Positions 34,309 to 43,229 of a stretch of 64,000 bases of DNA are shown here, piece by piece. The translations under genes and the position numbers were made by a program. The notes below the pieces were generated by a model. It did no database searches. It saw only the letters and a list, made by a program, of their open reading frames with translations, and had not been told where the DNA came from. Each line of letters opens with the position of its first letter. Position 1 is the first letter of the stretch. This DNA is from Planctomycetes bacterium MalM25 (GTDB lineage: Bacteria; Planctomycetota; Planctomycetia; Pirellulales; Lacipirellulaceae), in the NCBI GenBank assembly GCA_007745835.1, contig CP036424.1, positions 248,001 to 312,000 of the forward strand, read 5' to 3'.

Positions 34309-37300
34309 ATGGCGAACAAGAAACCCCTTCTGCACCTCCCCCCCAAGCAGGGCCTCTACGACCCCGCGCAGGAACGCGACAACTGCGGCGTCGGCTTCAT
34401 CGCCAACGTGAAGGGCGTGGCGAGCCACCAGATCGTGGTCGACTCGGAGGACTTGCTCCGCCGCATGGACCACCGTGGAGCCTGCGGCTGCGAAGAGAAC
34501 ACGGGCGACGGCTCGGGCATCATGACCGCGCTGCCGCACCGTTTCCTCCGCGCAGCGGTGAAAGAGGACCTGGGCGTCGAGCTCCCCGAGGCGGGCCGCT
34601 TCGCCGTGGGCAACGTCTTCCTCCCGCAGGACGAGGGCGAGCGCGCCAAGTGCAAGGCGACCGTCGAGAAGATCGTCGCGGAAGAGGGCCAGCGCCTGGT
34701 CGGCTGGCGCCCCACGCCGGTCGCCACCGAGCTGGCGGACCTGGGCCCAACCGCGCGCAACGCCGAGCCGGTGATTGAGCAGCTCGTTATCGAGGCGGCC
34801 GACGACTGCGAGGGCGAGGCCTTTGAGCGCAAGGTCTACATGATCCGCAAGCGGGCGAGCAACCAGCTCCGTCGGGACGAGTCGCTCGAAGAACGCCAGG
34901 TCTTCTACATCTGCTCGCTGAGCACGAAGGTCATCATCTACAAGGGGATGCTCACGACCGAGCAGCTCTACAAGTACTACCCGGACCTGAAGGACCCGAC
35001 CTTCGAGTCGCACCTGGCGATGGTGCACTCGCGGTTCGCGACCAACACGTTCCCGAGCTGGGACCGCGCCCAGCCGCTCCGGTTCATGAGCCACAACGGT
35101 GAGATCAACACCGTGAAGGGCAACGCGAACTGGATGTTCGCCCGGCAGGGCGTTCTGGAGAGCGATCTGTTCGGCGACGATTTGGGCAAGCTCTTCCCGA
35201 TCGTCGAGCCCGATTGCAGCGACTCGGGCACCTTCGACAACGCCTTGGAGTTCCTCCTCATGAGCGGCCGCAGCCTGCAGGGCTCGGTCATGATGATGGT
35301 CCCGGAGGCTTGGCAGAACCACGCGACGATGAGCCAGTCGAAGCGGGCCTTCTACGAGTACCACTCGGCCCTCATGGAGCCGTGGGACGGCCCGGCGTCG
35401 ATCGTCTTCACCGACGGCAAGTACATCGGCGCCACGCTCGACCGCAACGGCCTGCGGCCCAGCCGCTACTACGTCACGCACGACGGCCGCGTCATCATGG
35501 CGAGCGAGGTGGGCGTCGTGGATGTCGCGCCGGACAACGTGAAGCTGAAGGGCCGCTTGCAGCCGGGCAAGATGTTCCTGGTCGACTTCGAACAGGGCCG
35601 CCTCATCCCGGACGAGGAGCTCAAAGAGGATTTCGCCTCGCGCAAGCCTTACGGCGAGTGGATCAAGGAGAACCGGATCGAGCTCAACGATCTCCACCCG
35701 GAGCTCGAGCCGCACGGCTTCGACTCGGCGTCGCTGCTGCCGCGCATGCAGGCGTTCGGCTACACGGTCGAGACGATGAAGTTCTTGCTGCTGCCGCTCA
35801 TCAAGGTCGAGAAGGACCCGATCGGCAGCATGGGGAACGACAGCTGCCTCGCGGTGCTGAGCGACAAGCCGCGTCTGCTGTACGACTACTTCAAGCAGCT
35901 GTTCGCTCAGGTCACCAACCCGGCGATCGACTCGATCCGGGAAGAGGTGATCATGTCGCTGGAGTGCTACGTCGGCCCCGAGCAGAACCTGCTGGAGACC
36001 AGCGAGAAGCACGCCGAGCGTCTCCGCCTGCCGCACCCGATCCTCTCCAACGAGCAGCTCGCCGCGATCCTGCACATGAAGAAGCCCGGCTGGAGCACCC
36101 AGTCGATCGACACCACGTGGGCGCGGAGCGAGGGCGCCGAGGGGATGCGCCCCGCGCTCGATCGCATCTGCCAAGAGGCGGAGGCCGCGGTCGATGCGGG
36201 CAAGACGATCTTGCTGCTCTCCGACCGCGCCGTGGGCGCCGACCAGGTCGCCGTGCCGATGCTGCTCGCCGCCGGCGCGGTGCACCAGCACCTGGTGAAG
36301 GCCAGCAAGCGAACCCGTGTCGGCCTCCTCGTCGAGACGGGCGAGGCCCGCGAGGTGCACCACCACTGCCTGCTGATCGGTTACGGCGCCGACGCCATCA
36401 ACCCGTACCTCGCCTTCGAAGCGCTCTGGCAAGCCCGCCGCGACGGCCTGATCGACGGCGCCGAAGAGCAAGTCACCGCCGCCGAGGCGGGCGAGGGCAA
36501 GGACCACCCAGCGGTCGATGCGGTCGCCAACGGCGAAGCCCACGACCCGGTCACCGAGGCCGACTACCGTCTGGTCAAGAAGTACCGGACGGGCGTCGCG
36601 AAGGGGATGCTCAAGGTGATGGCCAAGATGGGCATCTCCACGCTGCAGAGCTACAAGGGCGCGCAGATCTTCGAGGCGCTCGGCCTACGGGACGAGGTCA
36701 TCGACATGAGCTTCACCGGCACCGCCAGCCGCGTGCAGGGCGTCGACTTCAACGTCCTCGCCGAAGAGACGCTTCGGCGCCACGGGCTCGGCTTCCCCGA
36801 GCGCGGCGTCACGTCGCTGCCGGTGCTGCCCAACCCGGGCGAGTTCCACTGGCGCGCCGAGGGCGAACGCCACATGTGGGACCCGAAGTCGATCGCCGAC
36901 ATCCAGGTCGCCGCCCGCTCGGGCGACAAGGACGCCTACAAACGGTTCAGCGACCACATCAACTTCGACAGCCGCACCCGCTGCCAGCTGCGGGGCCTGC
37001 TCGACTTCAAGAAGGACTCCAACGGCGGACCGATCCCGCTCGACGAGGTCCAATCGACCAAGGAGATCGTCAAACGCTTCTGCACCGGCGCCATGTCGTT
37101 CGGCAGCATCTCGGCCGAAGCGCACGAGTCGCTCGCGGTCGCCATGAACCGCCTGGGCGGCAAGAGCAACACGGGCGAGGGGGGCGAGGACCCCGACCGC
37201 TGGACTCCCGAGCCCAACGGCGACAGCCGCCGCAGCGCAATCAAGCAGGTCGCCTCGGGGCGGTTCGGCGTGACGATCAGCTACCTGACCAACGCGGACG

Positions 37301-38976
37301 AGATCCAGATCAAGATCTCGCAGGGCGCGAAGCCGGGCGAGGGGGGCGAGCTGCCGGGCCGCAAGGTCGACGACAACATCGCCAAGATCCGGTACTCGAC
37401 GCCGGGCGTCGGCCTGATCAGCCCGCCGCCTCACCACGACATCTACTCGATCGAGGACCTCGCGCAGCTCATCTACGACCTGAAGAACGCGAACCGCGCC
37501 GCGCGGGTCAGCGTGAAGCTGGTCGCCGAGGTGGGCGTCGGCACGATCGCCTCGGGCGTGGTGAAGGGGCACGCGGACCACGTGCTGATCTCCGGCGACG
37601 GCGGCGGCACGGGCGCTTCGCCGCTGACGAGCATCAAGCACGCCGGCCTGCCCTGGGAGCTCGGCATCGCCGAGACGCACCAGACGCTCATGGCGAACGA
37701 CCTGCGGAGCCGGGTCGTCCTGCAAACGGACGGCGGCCTGAAGACGGGTCGCGACGTCGTCATCGCCGCGCTGCTGGGCGCCGAGGAGTTCGGCTTCAGC
37801 ACGGCGCCGCTGATCACGCTGGGGTGCATCATGATGCGGAAGTGCCACCTCAACACCTGCCCGGTCGGCATCGCGACGCAGGACCCCGAACTGCGGAAGA
37901 AGTTCAGCGGCAAGCCGGAGCACGTGGTCAACTACCTGTTCATGGTCGCCGAGGAGGCCCGTGAGCTGATGGCCGAGCTCGGCTTCAAGACGATCGACGA
38001 GATGGTCGGCCGCATCGACGTGCTCGACCCGAACGCCGCGATCGAGCACTGGAAGGCGGACGGCCTCGACCTGACGCAGCTGCTCAGCCCCGGGCCGCGC
38101 CCGTACGACGACGCCGGCAGCTACTGCACGCAGGCTCAGGATCACGGCCTGGAGAAGACGCTCGACATCCGCCGGTTGCTCGACCTCGCCAAGCCCGCGC
38201 TCGAGTCGGGCGAGAAGGTCACCGCCGAGGTGCCCATCGTCAACACCGACCGGACCGTCGGCACGATCCTCAGCAACGAGATCGCGAAGCGGTACGGCGA
38301 AGAGGGTCTGCCGGACGGCACGATCCACCTGAAGTTCGACGGCCACGCCGGCCAGAGCTTCGGCGCGTTCCTCGCGCACGGGGTGACGCTCGAATTGGAG
38401 GGCGACGCCAACGACTACGTCGGCAAGGGCCTGAGCGGCGGGCGCGTGATCGTCTACCCGCACAAGTCCGCGACCTTCAAGGCGGAGGATCAGATCCTCG
38501 TCGGCAATGTCTGCGTGTTCGGCGCCACCCGGGGCGAGGCGTTCTTCCGCGGCCGCGCCGCGGAACGCTTCTGCGTCCGCAACTCGGGCGCGCACGCGGT
38601 CGTTGAGGGCGTCGGCGACCACGGCTGCGAGTACATGACGGGCGGCCGCGTCGTGATCCTCGGCCCGACGGGGCGGAACTTCGCCTCGGGCATGAGTGGC
38701 GGCGTGGCCTACGTGTGGGCCCCGGACCGCGACGCGTTCCGGCTGGATTGCAACCTGGGCATGGTCGAGCTGGAGGACCTGGTCGCCGAGGAGGACGTCG
38801 CCGAGGTGAAAGAGCTCATCGCCCGCCACGCCGACCTGACCGGCAGCCCGATCGCGAGCGACGCGCTCGACCGCTGGGACGAGGTGCAGGGCGAGTTCGT
38901 GAAGGTGATGCCGACCGATTACAAACGCGTCCTGGAGGAGAAAACAAGAGCTGCTGGGGAGCCTGTTACAGTCTAA
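34309..38976 (+). CDS. gltB: glutamate synthase large subunit
   Basis: A 1555-residue protein that makes glutamate from glutamine and 2-oxoglutarate. The class II glutaminase domain has its nucleophile at Cys26 (ERDNCGVGF), so a 25-residue propeptide must be removed. The central FMN and synthase domains follow, with GKSNTGEGGED and ISGDGGGTGASP. The 3Fe-4S cluster cysteines are Cys1173, Cys1179 and Cys1184 (C-x5-C-x4-C in GCIMMRKCHLNTCPVG). The C-terminal beta-helix contains the Gly-rich repeats of the GXGXG domain. The start at 34309 gives the standard propeptide; the frame is open 53 codons further upstream without similarity. gltD follows after a 504-base gap holding a GxxExxY gene. Confidence 0.96.
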   Translation: MANKKPLLHLPPKQGLYDPAQERDNCGVGFIANVKGVASHQIVVDSEDLLRRMDHRGACGCEENTGDGSGIMTALPHRFLRAAVKEDLGVELPEAGRFAVGNVFLPQDEGERAKCKATVEKIVAEEGQRLVGWRPTPVATELADLGPTARNAEPVIEQLVIEAADDCEGEAFERKVYMIRKRASNQLRRDESLEERQVFYICSLSTKVIIYKGMLTTEQLYKYYPDLKDPTFESHLAMVHSRFATNTFPSWDRAQPLRFMSHNGEINTVKGNANWMFARQGVLESDLFGDDLGKLFPIVEPDCSDSGTFDNALEFLLMSGRSLQGSVMMMVPEAWQNHATMSQSKRAFYEYHSALMEPWDGPASIVFTDGKYIGATLDRNGLRPSRYYVTHDGRVIMASEVGVVDVAPDNVKLKGRLQPGKMFLVDFEQGRLIPDEELKEDFASRKPYGEWIKENRIELNDLHPELEPHGFDSASLLPRMQAFGYTVETMKFLLLPLIKVEKDPIGSMGNDSCLAVLSDKPRLLYDYFKQLFAQVTNPAIDSIREEVIMSLECYVGPEQNLLETSEKHAERLRLPHPILSNEQLAAILHMKKPGWSTQSIDTTWARSEGAEGMRPALDRICQEAEAAVDAGKTILLLSDRAVGADQVAVPMLLAAGAVHQHLVKASKRTRVGLLVETGEAREVHHHCLLIGYGADAINPYLAFEALWQARRDGLIDGAEEQVTAAEAGEGKDHPAVDAVANGEAHDPVTEADYRLVKKYRTGVAKGMLKVMAKMGISTLQSYKGAQIFEALGLRDEVIDMSFTGTASRVQGVDFNVLAEETLRRHGLGFPERGVTSLPVLPNPGEFHWRAEGERHMWDPKSIADIQVAARSGDKDAYKRFSDHINFDSRTRCQLRGLLDFKKDSNGGPIPLDEVQSTKEIVKRFCTGAMSFGSISAEAHESLAVAMNRLGGKSNTGEGGEDPDRWTPEPNGDSRRSAIKQVASGRFGVTISYLTNADEIQIKISQGAKPGEGGELPGRKVDDNIAKIRYSTPGVGLISPPPHHDIYSIEDLAQLIYDLKNANRAARVSVKLVAEVGVGTIASGVVKGHADHVLISGDGGGTGASPLTSIKHAGLPWELGIAETHQTLMANDLRSRVVLQTDGGLKTGRDVVIAALLGAEEFGFSTAPLITLGCIMMRKCHLNTCPVGIATQDPELRKKFSGKPEHVVNYLFMVAEEARELMAELGFKTIDEMVGRIDVLDPNAAIEHWKADGLDLTQLLSPGPRPYDDAGSYCTQAQDHGLEKTLDIRRLLDLAKPALESGEKVTAEVPIVNTDRTVGTILSNEIAKRYGEEGLPDGTIHLKFDGHAGQSFGAFLAHGVTLELEGDANDYVGKGLSGGRVIVYPHKSATFKAEDQILVGNVCVFGATRGEAFFRGRAAERFCVRNSGAHAVVEGVGDHGCEYMTGGRVVILGPTGRNFASGMSGGVAYVWAPDRDAFRLDCNLGMVELEDLVAEEDVAEVKELIARHADLTGSPIASDALDRWDEVQGEFVKVMPTDYKRVLEEKTRAAGEPVTV

Positions 38977-38978
38977 GT

Positions 38979-39006
38979 CTCGCGCAGAGACGCGGAGGCG
39001 GCAGAG
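38979..39006 (+). repeat. left inverted-repeat arm of the GxxExxY unit
   Basis: This 28-base arm lies two bases after the gltB TAA (38974-38976). It is purine-rich on the plus strand, built from GCAGAGACGCGGAG-like blocks, and ends seven bases before the GxxExxY start codon, so it also sits where the ribosome site would be. Confidence 0.75.
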
Positions 39007-39012
39007 ATAAGG

Positions 39013-39408
39013 ATGGGCAACGTCAAACTGCTAAACGAGTTGAGCGGCCAGGTAATTGACTCGGCTGTCGCCGTTCACCGAGAGGTAGGTCCAGGGCTGC
39101 TCGAATCGGTCTACGAGGTGCTGCTGGCTCACGAGTTGCGAGAACGCGGCTTGGTGGTCGAACGGCAGAAAGTTGTTCCGATCGAGTACCGGGGCATCCG
39201 TTTTGATGAAGGGTATCGACTCGATCTGATGATTGAGAGCATGGTTATCGTTGAGATCAAGTCCATCGAATCCCTGCAACCCGTTCACAGCAAGCAGCTC
39301 TTAACCTATCTCCGCCTAACCGAATGCCCACTTGGTTTATTACTCAACTTCAATACGAACCTGACGAAAGAAGGCATCGTCCGCCTAGCCAACAACGCCC
39401 CCGAGTAA
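39013..39408 (+). CDS. GxxExxY protein (PD-(D/E)XK nuclease-like)
   Basis: A 131-residue protein with the family's eponymous motif as GLLESVY in VGPGLLESVYEVLLAHELR. A PD-(D/E)XK-like core follows: RLDLMIES supplies the Asp, VIVEIKSI supplies E-x-K, and SKQLLTYLRL the downstream Gln helix. The family is predicted to be nuclease-related, but no function is established that I know of. Codon usage is less GC-rich than gltB and gltD. A weak ribosome site (ATAAGG) lies just upstream. Its position inside a glutamate synthase operon and between inverted repeats suggests a mobile unit rather than a nitrogen-metabolism role. Confidence 0.85.
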   Translation: MGNVKLLNELSGQVIDSAVAVHREVGPGLLESVYEVLLAHELRERGLVVERQKVVPIEYRGIRFDEGYRLDLMIESMVIVEIKSIESLQPVHSKQLLTYLRLTECPLGLLLNFNTNLTKEGIVRLANNAPE

Positions 39409-39429
39409 TCATCGGGTCCAAATAGAAAC

Positions 39430-39456
39430 CTCTGCGTCTCCGCGTCTCTGCGCGAG
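39430..39456 (-). repeat. right inverted-repeat arm of the GxxExxY unit
   Basis: This 27-base arm is the reverse complement of the left arm with one substitution and one base fewer. It lies 21 bases after the GxxExxY stop and 24 bases before the gltD start. Confidence 0.75.
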
Positions 39457-39480
39457 GCCACGAAAAGCGAAGAGTGAAAG

Positions 39481-41055
39481 ATGGGAAAACCGACCGGATT
39501 CAAAGAGTTCCAGCGCGAGACCGTGCCCTACCGCGACCCGCTCAAGCGGGCCAGCGACTTCTTGGAGATCTACACCGATCCCAAGGAGGAGCACCTGACG
39601 ACTCAGGGCGCGCGGTGCATGGACTGCGGGGTGCCGTTCTGCCAGTCGGACACCGGCTGCCCGGTCGACAACCTGATCCCCGAGTGGAACGACCTCGTCT
39701 ACCAAGGCCGCTGGCGCGACGCGCTCGATCGGCTGCACAAGACGAACAACTTCCCCGAGTTCACCGGCCGGGCGTGCCCCGCGCCGTGCGAGGGGGCGTG
39801 CGTGCTGGGCATCACCAACCCGCCGGTCACGATCAAGAACATCGAGAACGCGATCATCGACCGCGGCTGGGCCGAGGGCTGGGTGACGCCGCAACCGCCC
39901 GAGAGCGAGACCGGCAAGCGGGTCGCCGTCGTCGGCTCTGGCCCCGCGGGCCTCGCCGCCGCTCAGCAGCTCCGCCGGGCCGGCCACGCGGTCACCGTGT
40001 ACGAGCGGGCCGACCGGATCGGCGGGCTGTGCATGTACGGCATCCCCAACATGAAGCTCGAGAAGGAGACCGTGCAGCGTCGTGTCGATCAGCTCGCGGC
40101 CGAAGGGGTCGAGTTCGTCACGGGCGCCCACGTCGGCAAGGAGGAGGAGTTCGAGGCGGGCACCATGACCGGCATCATGCAGGAGCGCAAGGTCCCGCTG
40201 AAGTTCATCGATCCCAAGCACTTGGCCGATGAGTTCGACGCGGTGTTGCTCGCCACCGGCGCCACCAAGCCGTTCGACCCGACCGGCAACGCCCCGGGCC
40301 GCGACCTGGAGGGCGTCCACTTCGCGATGGACTTCCTCACCCGCAACACGAAGTCGCTGCTCGACTCGAAGCTCGGCGACAAGGCGTACCTGTCGGCCGA
40401 AGGGAAGGACGTCGTCGTGATCGGCGGCGGCGACACGGGCGCCGACTGCATCGGCACGTCGCTCCGCCACGGCGCGAAGAGCATCGTGAACCTCGAGGTC
40501 GTCCCGCAGCCGCCGGACGAACGTCGCGACAACAACCCCTGGCCGCAGTGGCCGCAGGTTTACCGGGTCGATTACTCGCACGCCGAGATGATCGCCGCCA
40601 ACGGTGAGGATCCGCGCAAGTATCAGACGCTGCTCAAGGAGTACGTCGGCGAGAACGGCAAGCTCACGGGCGTGAAGAGTGTCGAGCTCGATTGGTCGAA
40701 GCCGGTCGAAGGGGGCGCTCCGTTCAGCGAGGTGCCGGGCAGCGAGAAGGTGTGGCCCGCCGACCTGGCCTTCCTGTCGACCGGGTTCGTCGGCCCCGAG
40801 CTGTCGCTCGTCGAGTCGCTCGGCCTGGAGACCCAGAACCCGCGTGGCAATTGGAAGACCATCGCCGCGGAACACGGTGAGTTCACGACCAGCGTCGAGG
40901 GGGTCTTCGCGGCGGGGGACTGCCGTCGCGGGCAGTCGCTCGTGGTGTGGGCGATCAACGAGGGCCGCGGCGCCGCTCGGGCGATCGACGAGTACCTGAT
41001 GGGCTTCGCGTCGCTGCCGGCGCCCGGGGTGAACCTGCCGCAGCAGGTGGTCTGA
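39481..41055 (+). CDS. gltD: glutamate synthase small subunit
   Basis: A 524-residue NAD(P)H-dependent flavoprotein that passes electrons to GltB. The N-terminal cysteine-rich region ([41 protein letters not shown]) binds iron-sulfur clusters. The FAD-binding fold starts at [20 protein letters not shown], and the NAD(P)H fold has [18 protein letters not shown]. The C-terminal FAD loop is [19 protein letters not shown]. It normally sits immediately after gltB; here the GxxExxY unit intervenes, so expression depends on read-through or a promoter within that unit. GAAGAGTGAAAG precedes the ATG. Confidence 0.96.
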   Translation: MGKPTGFKEFQRETVPYRDPLKRASDFLEIYTDPKEEHLTTQGARCMDCGVPFCQSDTGCPVDNLIPEWNDLVYQGRWRDALDRLHKTNNFPEFTGRACPAPCEGACVLGITNPPVTIKNIENAIIDRGWAEGWVTPQPPESETGKRVAVVGSGPAGLAAAQQLRRAGHAVTVYERADRIGGLCMYGIPNMKLEKETVQRRVDQLAAEGVEFVTGAHVGKEEEFEAGTMTGIMQERKVPLKFIDPKHLADEFDAVLLATGATKPFDPTGNAPGRDLEGVHFAMDFLTRNTKSLLDSKLGDKAYLSAEGKDVVVIGGGDTGADCIGTSLRHGAKSIVNLEVVPQPPDERRDNNPWPQWPQVYRVDYSHAEMIAANGEDPRKYQTLLKEYVGENGKLTGVKSVELDWSKPVEGGAPFSEVPGSEKVWPADLAFLSTGFVGPELSLVESLGLETQNPRGNWKTIAAEHGEFTTSVEGVFAAGDCRRGQSLVVWAINEGRGAARAIDEYLMGFASLPAPGVNLPQQVV

Positions 41056-41125
41056 TCCTCGGCGGAATTTCGCCAAGATCCTCCGTTTGCCGGCGAAGAG
41101 CCAGTAAACCTTGGGAGGATTACGC

Positions 41126-41494
41126 ATGAACGCGGAAAACGCCTACGCCTCGCACGACACACAGGCGGTCGATCGGAGCTGGCTGGTGCTGCTGCACCTG
41201 TCGCTCTTTTTGGGTCACTTGGTCCCCTTCGCCGGCTATGTGGGGCCGATCATGATCTGGCAGCTGATGAAAGACGGCATGCCCGAGATGGACGCGCACG
41301 GCCGGAATGTGGCCAACTGGATCGTGGCCTCGACCTTCTACCACCTCCTCTTCGGGATACTTTGCGTGGCGCTCGTCGGCATCCCGTTCCTGGTTCTGAC
41401 CGTGGTGCTATCGATCGTCTTTCCGATCATCGGCGCCGTGAAGGCGAGCCAGGGTGTGGTTTGGCGGTATCCGTTAACGGTGCGGTTCTTCTAA
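41126..41494 (+). CDS. DUF4870-family membrane protein
   Basis: A 122-residue protein with the DUF4870 pattern: SWLVLLHLSLFLGHLVPFAG near the N-terminus, GPIMIWQLMKD, HGRNVANWIV, then two hydrophobic helices around 65-105. Three to four membrane spans are expected. The start at 41126 is fixed by a clear ribosome site, TTGGGAGGAT, ending six bases upstream; the ATG at 41111 lies before that site. The function of the family is unknown. It follows gltD by 70 bases and may be co-transcribed with the next small gene. Confidence 0.8.
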   Translation: MNAENAYASHDTQAVDRSWLVLLHLSLFLGHLVPFAGYVGPIMIWQLMKDGMPEMDAHGRNVANWIVASTFYHLLFGILCVALVGIPFLVLTVVLSIVFPIIGAVKASQGVVWRYPLTVRFF

Positions 41495-41513
41495 CCCCCT
41501 CCCGGAGCGCCCG

Positions 41514-41711
41514 ATGCTTCTTGCTCACGCGGCTGCTGAAACGGTCACCCAGACGGGCATTGGGCTCGGCTCGGCGATCGCGGTCGTCTGCTCCTGGGAG
41601 AGGAACCGTTCGATCCTTTGGAGCGTGCTCGCCGGCATCCTGTCGTGGGTTTACGTGATTTACTTCGCGCTAACGCGGAAGCCCGGGGAGACGAAGTTCG
41701 GGCGTCTGTAA
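41514..41711 (+). CDS. small membrane protein of unknown function (65 aa)
   Basis: A 65-residue protein with two hydrophobic segments (about 14-26 and 33-53) and a charged tail (TRKPGETKFGRL). It starts 20 bases after the DUF4870-like gene. Similar very short two-helix proteins next to DUF4870 proteins are common, but no function is known to me. The stop falls seven bases before the shared terminator hairpin at 41718. Confidence 0.6.
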   Translation: MLLAHAAAETVTQTGIGLGSAIAVVCSWERNRSILWSVLAGILSWVYVIYFALTRKPGETKFGRL

Positions 41712-41717
41712 TAAAAA

Positions 41718-41749
41718 ACGAGCCGCGTCTCGAAGGAGACGCGGCTCGT
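41718..41749 (-). terminator. strong intrinsic terminator for the minus-strand gene
   Basis: A perfect 14-bp stem (41718-41731 with 41736-41749) closes a four-base loop. Read on the minus strand it is followed by TTTTTTATTA, so it terminates the basic-protein gene at 41778-42125. On the plus strand there is no T-run, but the hairpin also follows the 65-residue gene and may limit read-through from that side. Confidence 0.9.
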
Positions 41750-41777
41750 GATCGATACGGTGCGTTAGCCGGTTAGA

Positions 41778-42125
41778 TCAACCGAGCTTTCCGAGCGCCT
41801 TGAGCAGGGCCTGGGCTTGATCGACGCCGCCGACCTTGTCGACGAATTCGCGGGCTTCGATGAGGCTCGACAGGCTCACCTTGTCCGAGATGCTGGCGAC
41901 TCGCTTGGAGCCGGGCTTCGGGCCGGGCTTGCCACGGCGCTTCTTCTTGCCGGGCTTCTTGCCGAGCATCGCGGCCTTCACATTGCTGACCAGCGCGGGG
42001 GTGAGCGTCATCCCCTTCTTCTTCAGTTCCTTGACGATCTCGGTCGGGCCGGCGTCAGGCTTGTTCTTCAGGTAGTCGCGGATGGCTTGGCTCTTGTTGG
42101 GCCCGCCAGCTTTCTTCTTCGCCAC
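41778..42125 (-). CDS. small basic, probably DNA-binding protein
   Basis: A 115-residue protein. The N-terminal 50 residues look like a winged-helix module (KSQAIRDYLKNKPDAGPTEI, then VKELKKKGMTLTPALVSNVK). A strongly basic, Gly/Pro-rich linker with AT-hook-like spacing follows (KKPGKKKRRGKPGPKPGSKR). The C-terminal part is a helix pair (SSLIEAREFVDKVGG, ALLKALGKL). The layout suggests a nucleoid-associated or regulatory protein, but no family was recognised. It has its own terminator and a palindrome-bearing upstream region, pointing to a free-standing gene. Confidence 0.75.
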   Translation of the reverse strand: MAKKKAGGPNKSQAIRDYLKNKPDAGPTEIVKELKKKGMTLTPALVSNVKAAMLGKKPGKKKRRGKPGPKPGSKRVASISDKVSLSSLIEAREFVDKVGGVDQAQALLKALGKLG

Positions 42126-42570
42126 GTTATCGGTCTCCAGTTAGCATTTGGGAGGAACGGATAGGAACCTGCCCCATCTAGGTCACAATCATCACTTGAC
42201 TACAACTCGACCAAAACCTCCACCCCTAAACAACTGTTTTTTGTTCGCCAGTTTGACTCGTTTGAAACTCATGACACGTCGTCATGATTAGACGTCTTGT
42301 GTTAGCGAGAACGTCTCATCGCCGTCGCCGAGGTTGTTGAGACCACGTCTCCAGAATGTAGTTTGAATATGACGTGGGGGGACGCAGTCGACTCACGGAA
42401 GAGAAGAGCCCCGCGGTTTCATGCGCAGAACGGATACCGTGTTCTCGATTCATACTCTGCGATCCGATAGGGTGGGGTCGCTTGTCGTAGCGAGTCGACA
42501 AGATCATGCTGACGGGCCGTCTTGCCCATCAAGAGCTTGTCGAAAACCCTTCTAAGAGGAGACCCAGACC
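42126..42570. promoter_or_regulatory. 445-bp AT-richer intergenic region between divergent genes
   Basis: No gene is visible. This is the least GC-rich stretch of its neighbourhood and lies between the basic DNA-binding protein gene (minus) and a small membrane protein gene (plus), so it should hold promoters for both. A perfect dyad TCATGAC/GTCATGA (42269-42275 and 42281-42287, 5-base spacer) looks like a regulator site. A purine-rich ribosome site (AAGAGGAGA) precedes the plus-strand gene at 42571. No promoter hexamers were convincing enough to list separately. Confidence 0.4.
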
Positions 42571-42810
42571 ATGGCATGGCTGTTTGAAAGAACCATCGAA
42601 GCCGCGGCGTGGGTGGCGATGATTGTGGCCTGGGCCTCGTTGGGGCTCGCCCTGTACTGGTTCTATCTTTTTATGGCGACCACCAACTCCGCTCCGGACT
42701 ACAACCTGCTACGTGACGCCGCGAAGGCCGCCGGCGCTTCGGTCGGCTTTGCCCTCGCACTGGGGGGGTTGGCGTGCGTCGATCGCTTCCTCTACGACGC
42801 CGACGAGTGA
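42571..42810 (+). CDS. small membrane protein of unknown function (79 aa)
   Basis: A 79-residue protein with two hydrophobic helices (about 12-35 and 52-68) separated by a short polar loop, and an acidic C-terminus (DADE). A good ribosome site, AAGAGGAGA, lies about nine bases upstream of the ATG. No family is recognised. A hairpin 44 bases after the stop may end its transcript. The tail codons are partly repeated just after the stop (GCCGACGAGTGAG occurs twice within about 20 bases). Confidence 0.65.
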   Translation: MAWLFERTIEAAAWVAMIVAWASLGLALYWFYLFMATTNSAPDYNLLRDAAKAAGASVGFALALGGLACVDRFLYDADE

Positions 42811-42853
42811 GGGCGCCGACGAGTGAGTCGGTTGCGCCCCTGCGCATGAAAAG

Positions 42854-42885
42854 GGGCCGCCGAGTTGCGGGAAACTCGACGGCCC
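42854..42885 (+). terminator. hairpin, possible weak terminator
   Basis: A 13-bp stem with one mismatch (GGGCCGCCGAGTT paired with AACTCGACGGCCC) closes a six-base loop 44 bases after the 79-residue gene. Only CTTGG follows on the plus strand, so any termination would be inefficient or Rho-assisted. Confidence 0.35.
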
Positions 42886-43229
42886 TTGGAGAGATGGTGG
42901 GTCGGCCCGGATGGGGAGCTGCGGGCCGGATCGAGGCGGGATGTCTCTTTTTGGAAGGCCCGTCGCAGAACGGGCCAAACTCTTCTACCGCTGGCGTACT
43001 AATGCACGGGGCGTGCCAAACGGGCGAGTGTGCGACTTTCTCGGCCAAACCGCCGAACCAAAGGCCTGCGGGAGCCATAAATCGGGGGTTCGCCCCGCGG
43101 CACTTGTAAGGCTTACAGACGCTCGATGTAGCTTCTGCATTCGTCGGGGCACGCTAGCGACGCGGCCCTCGCTAGCGGATACTCCTCGCAATCCGCACCC
43201 GGTCCCTACCTTCCCGACACGCCCCCGTC
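42886..43229. other. 344-bp gene-free stretch upstream of the ABC transporter operon
   Basis: No coding frame here has convincing codon usage. A perfect dyad with 9-bp arms (CGCTAGCGA at 43152-43160 and TCGCTAGCG at 43169-43177) lies about 50 bases before the ABC ATPase gene and could be an operator for the operon. A smaller GGCCCG/CGGGCC hairpin occurs near 42957-42976. No strong sigma-70 promoter was seen. Confidence 0.4.

Larger units (their letters stand above)
38979..39456. mobile_element. GxxExxY gene unit bounded by inverted repeats, inserted between gltB and gltD
   Basis: The left arm at 38979-39006 and the right arm at 39430-39456 are inverted copies: the first 19 bases of the left arm (CTCGCGCAGAGACGCGGAG) match the right arm exactly, and the remaining bases differ by one substitution and one extra base. 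The unit holds a single small gene and starts two bases after the gltB stop codon. The arms resemble a CGCAGAGACGCGGAG-type repeat that I recall accompanying GxxExxY genes in many unrelated genomes. No transposase is encoded, so movement would need help in trans or the protein itself. No clear target duplication is visible. Confidence 0.6.

Noticed and set aside
33628-36543. A very long minus-strand open frame (971 codons) opposite the LysR gene and gltB
   Set aside because: It lies antisense to well-identified genes and exists because GC-rich codons leave few stops on the opposite strand. Its translation is low-complexity Arg/Ala/Val/Leu without motifs.
39013-39408. The GxxExxY gene as a third subunit or regulator of glutamate synthase
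   Set aside because: The family is not tied to nitrogen metabolism, the gene differs in composition, and it is bounded by inverted repeats, so insertion explains its place better.
43078-43105. tRNA T-arm-like GGGGGTTCGCCCC upstream of the ABC operon
   Set aside because: No matching acceptor, D or anticodon arms are present in the surrounding 80 bases. It is a simple hairpin.
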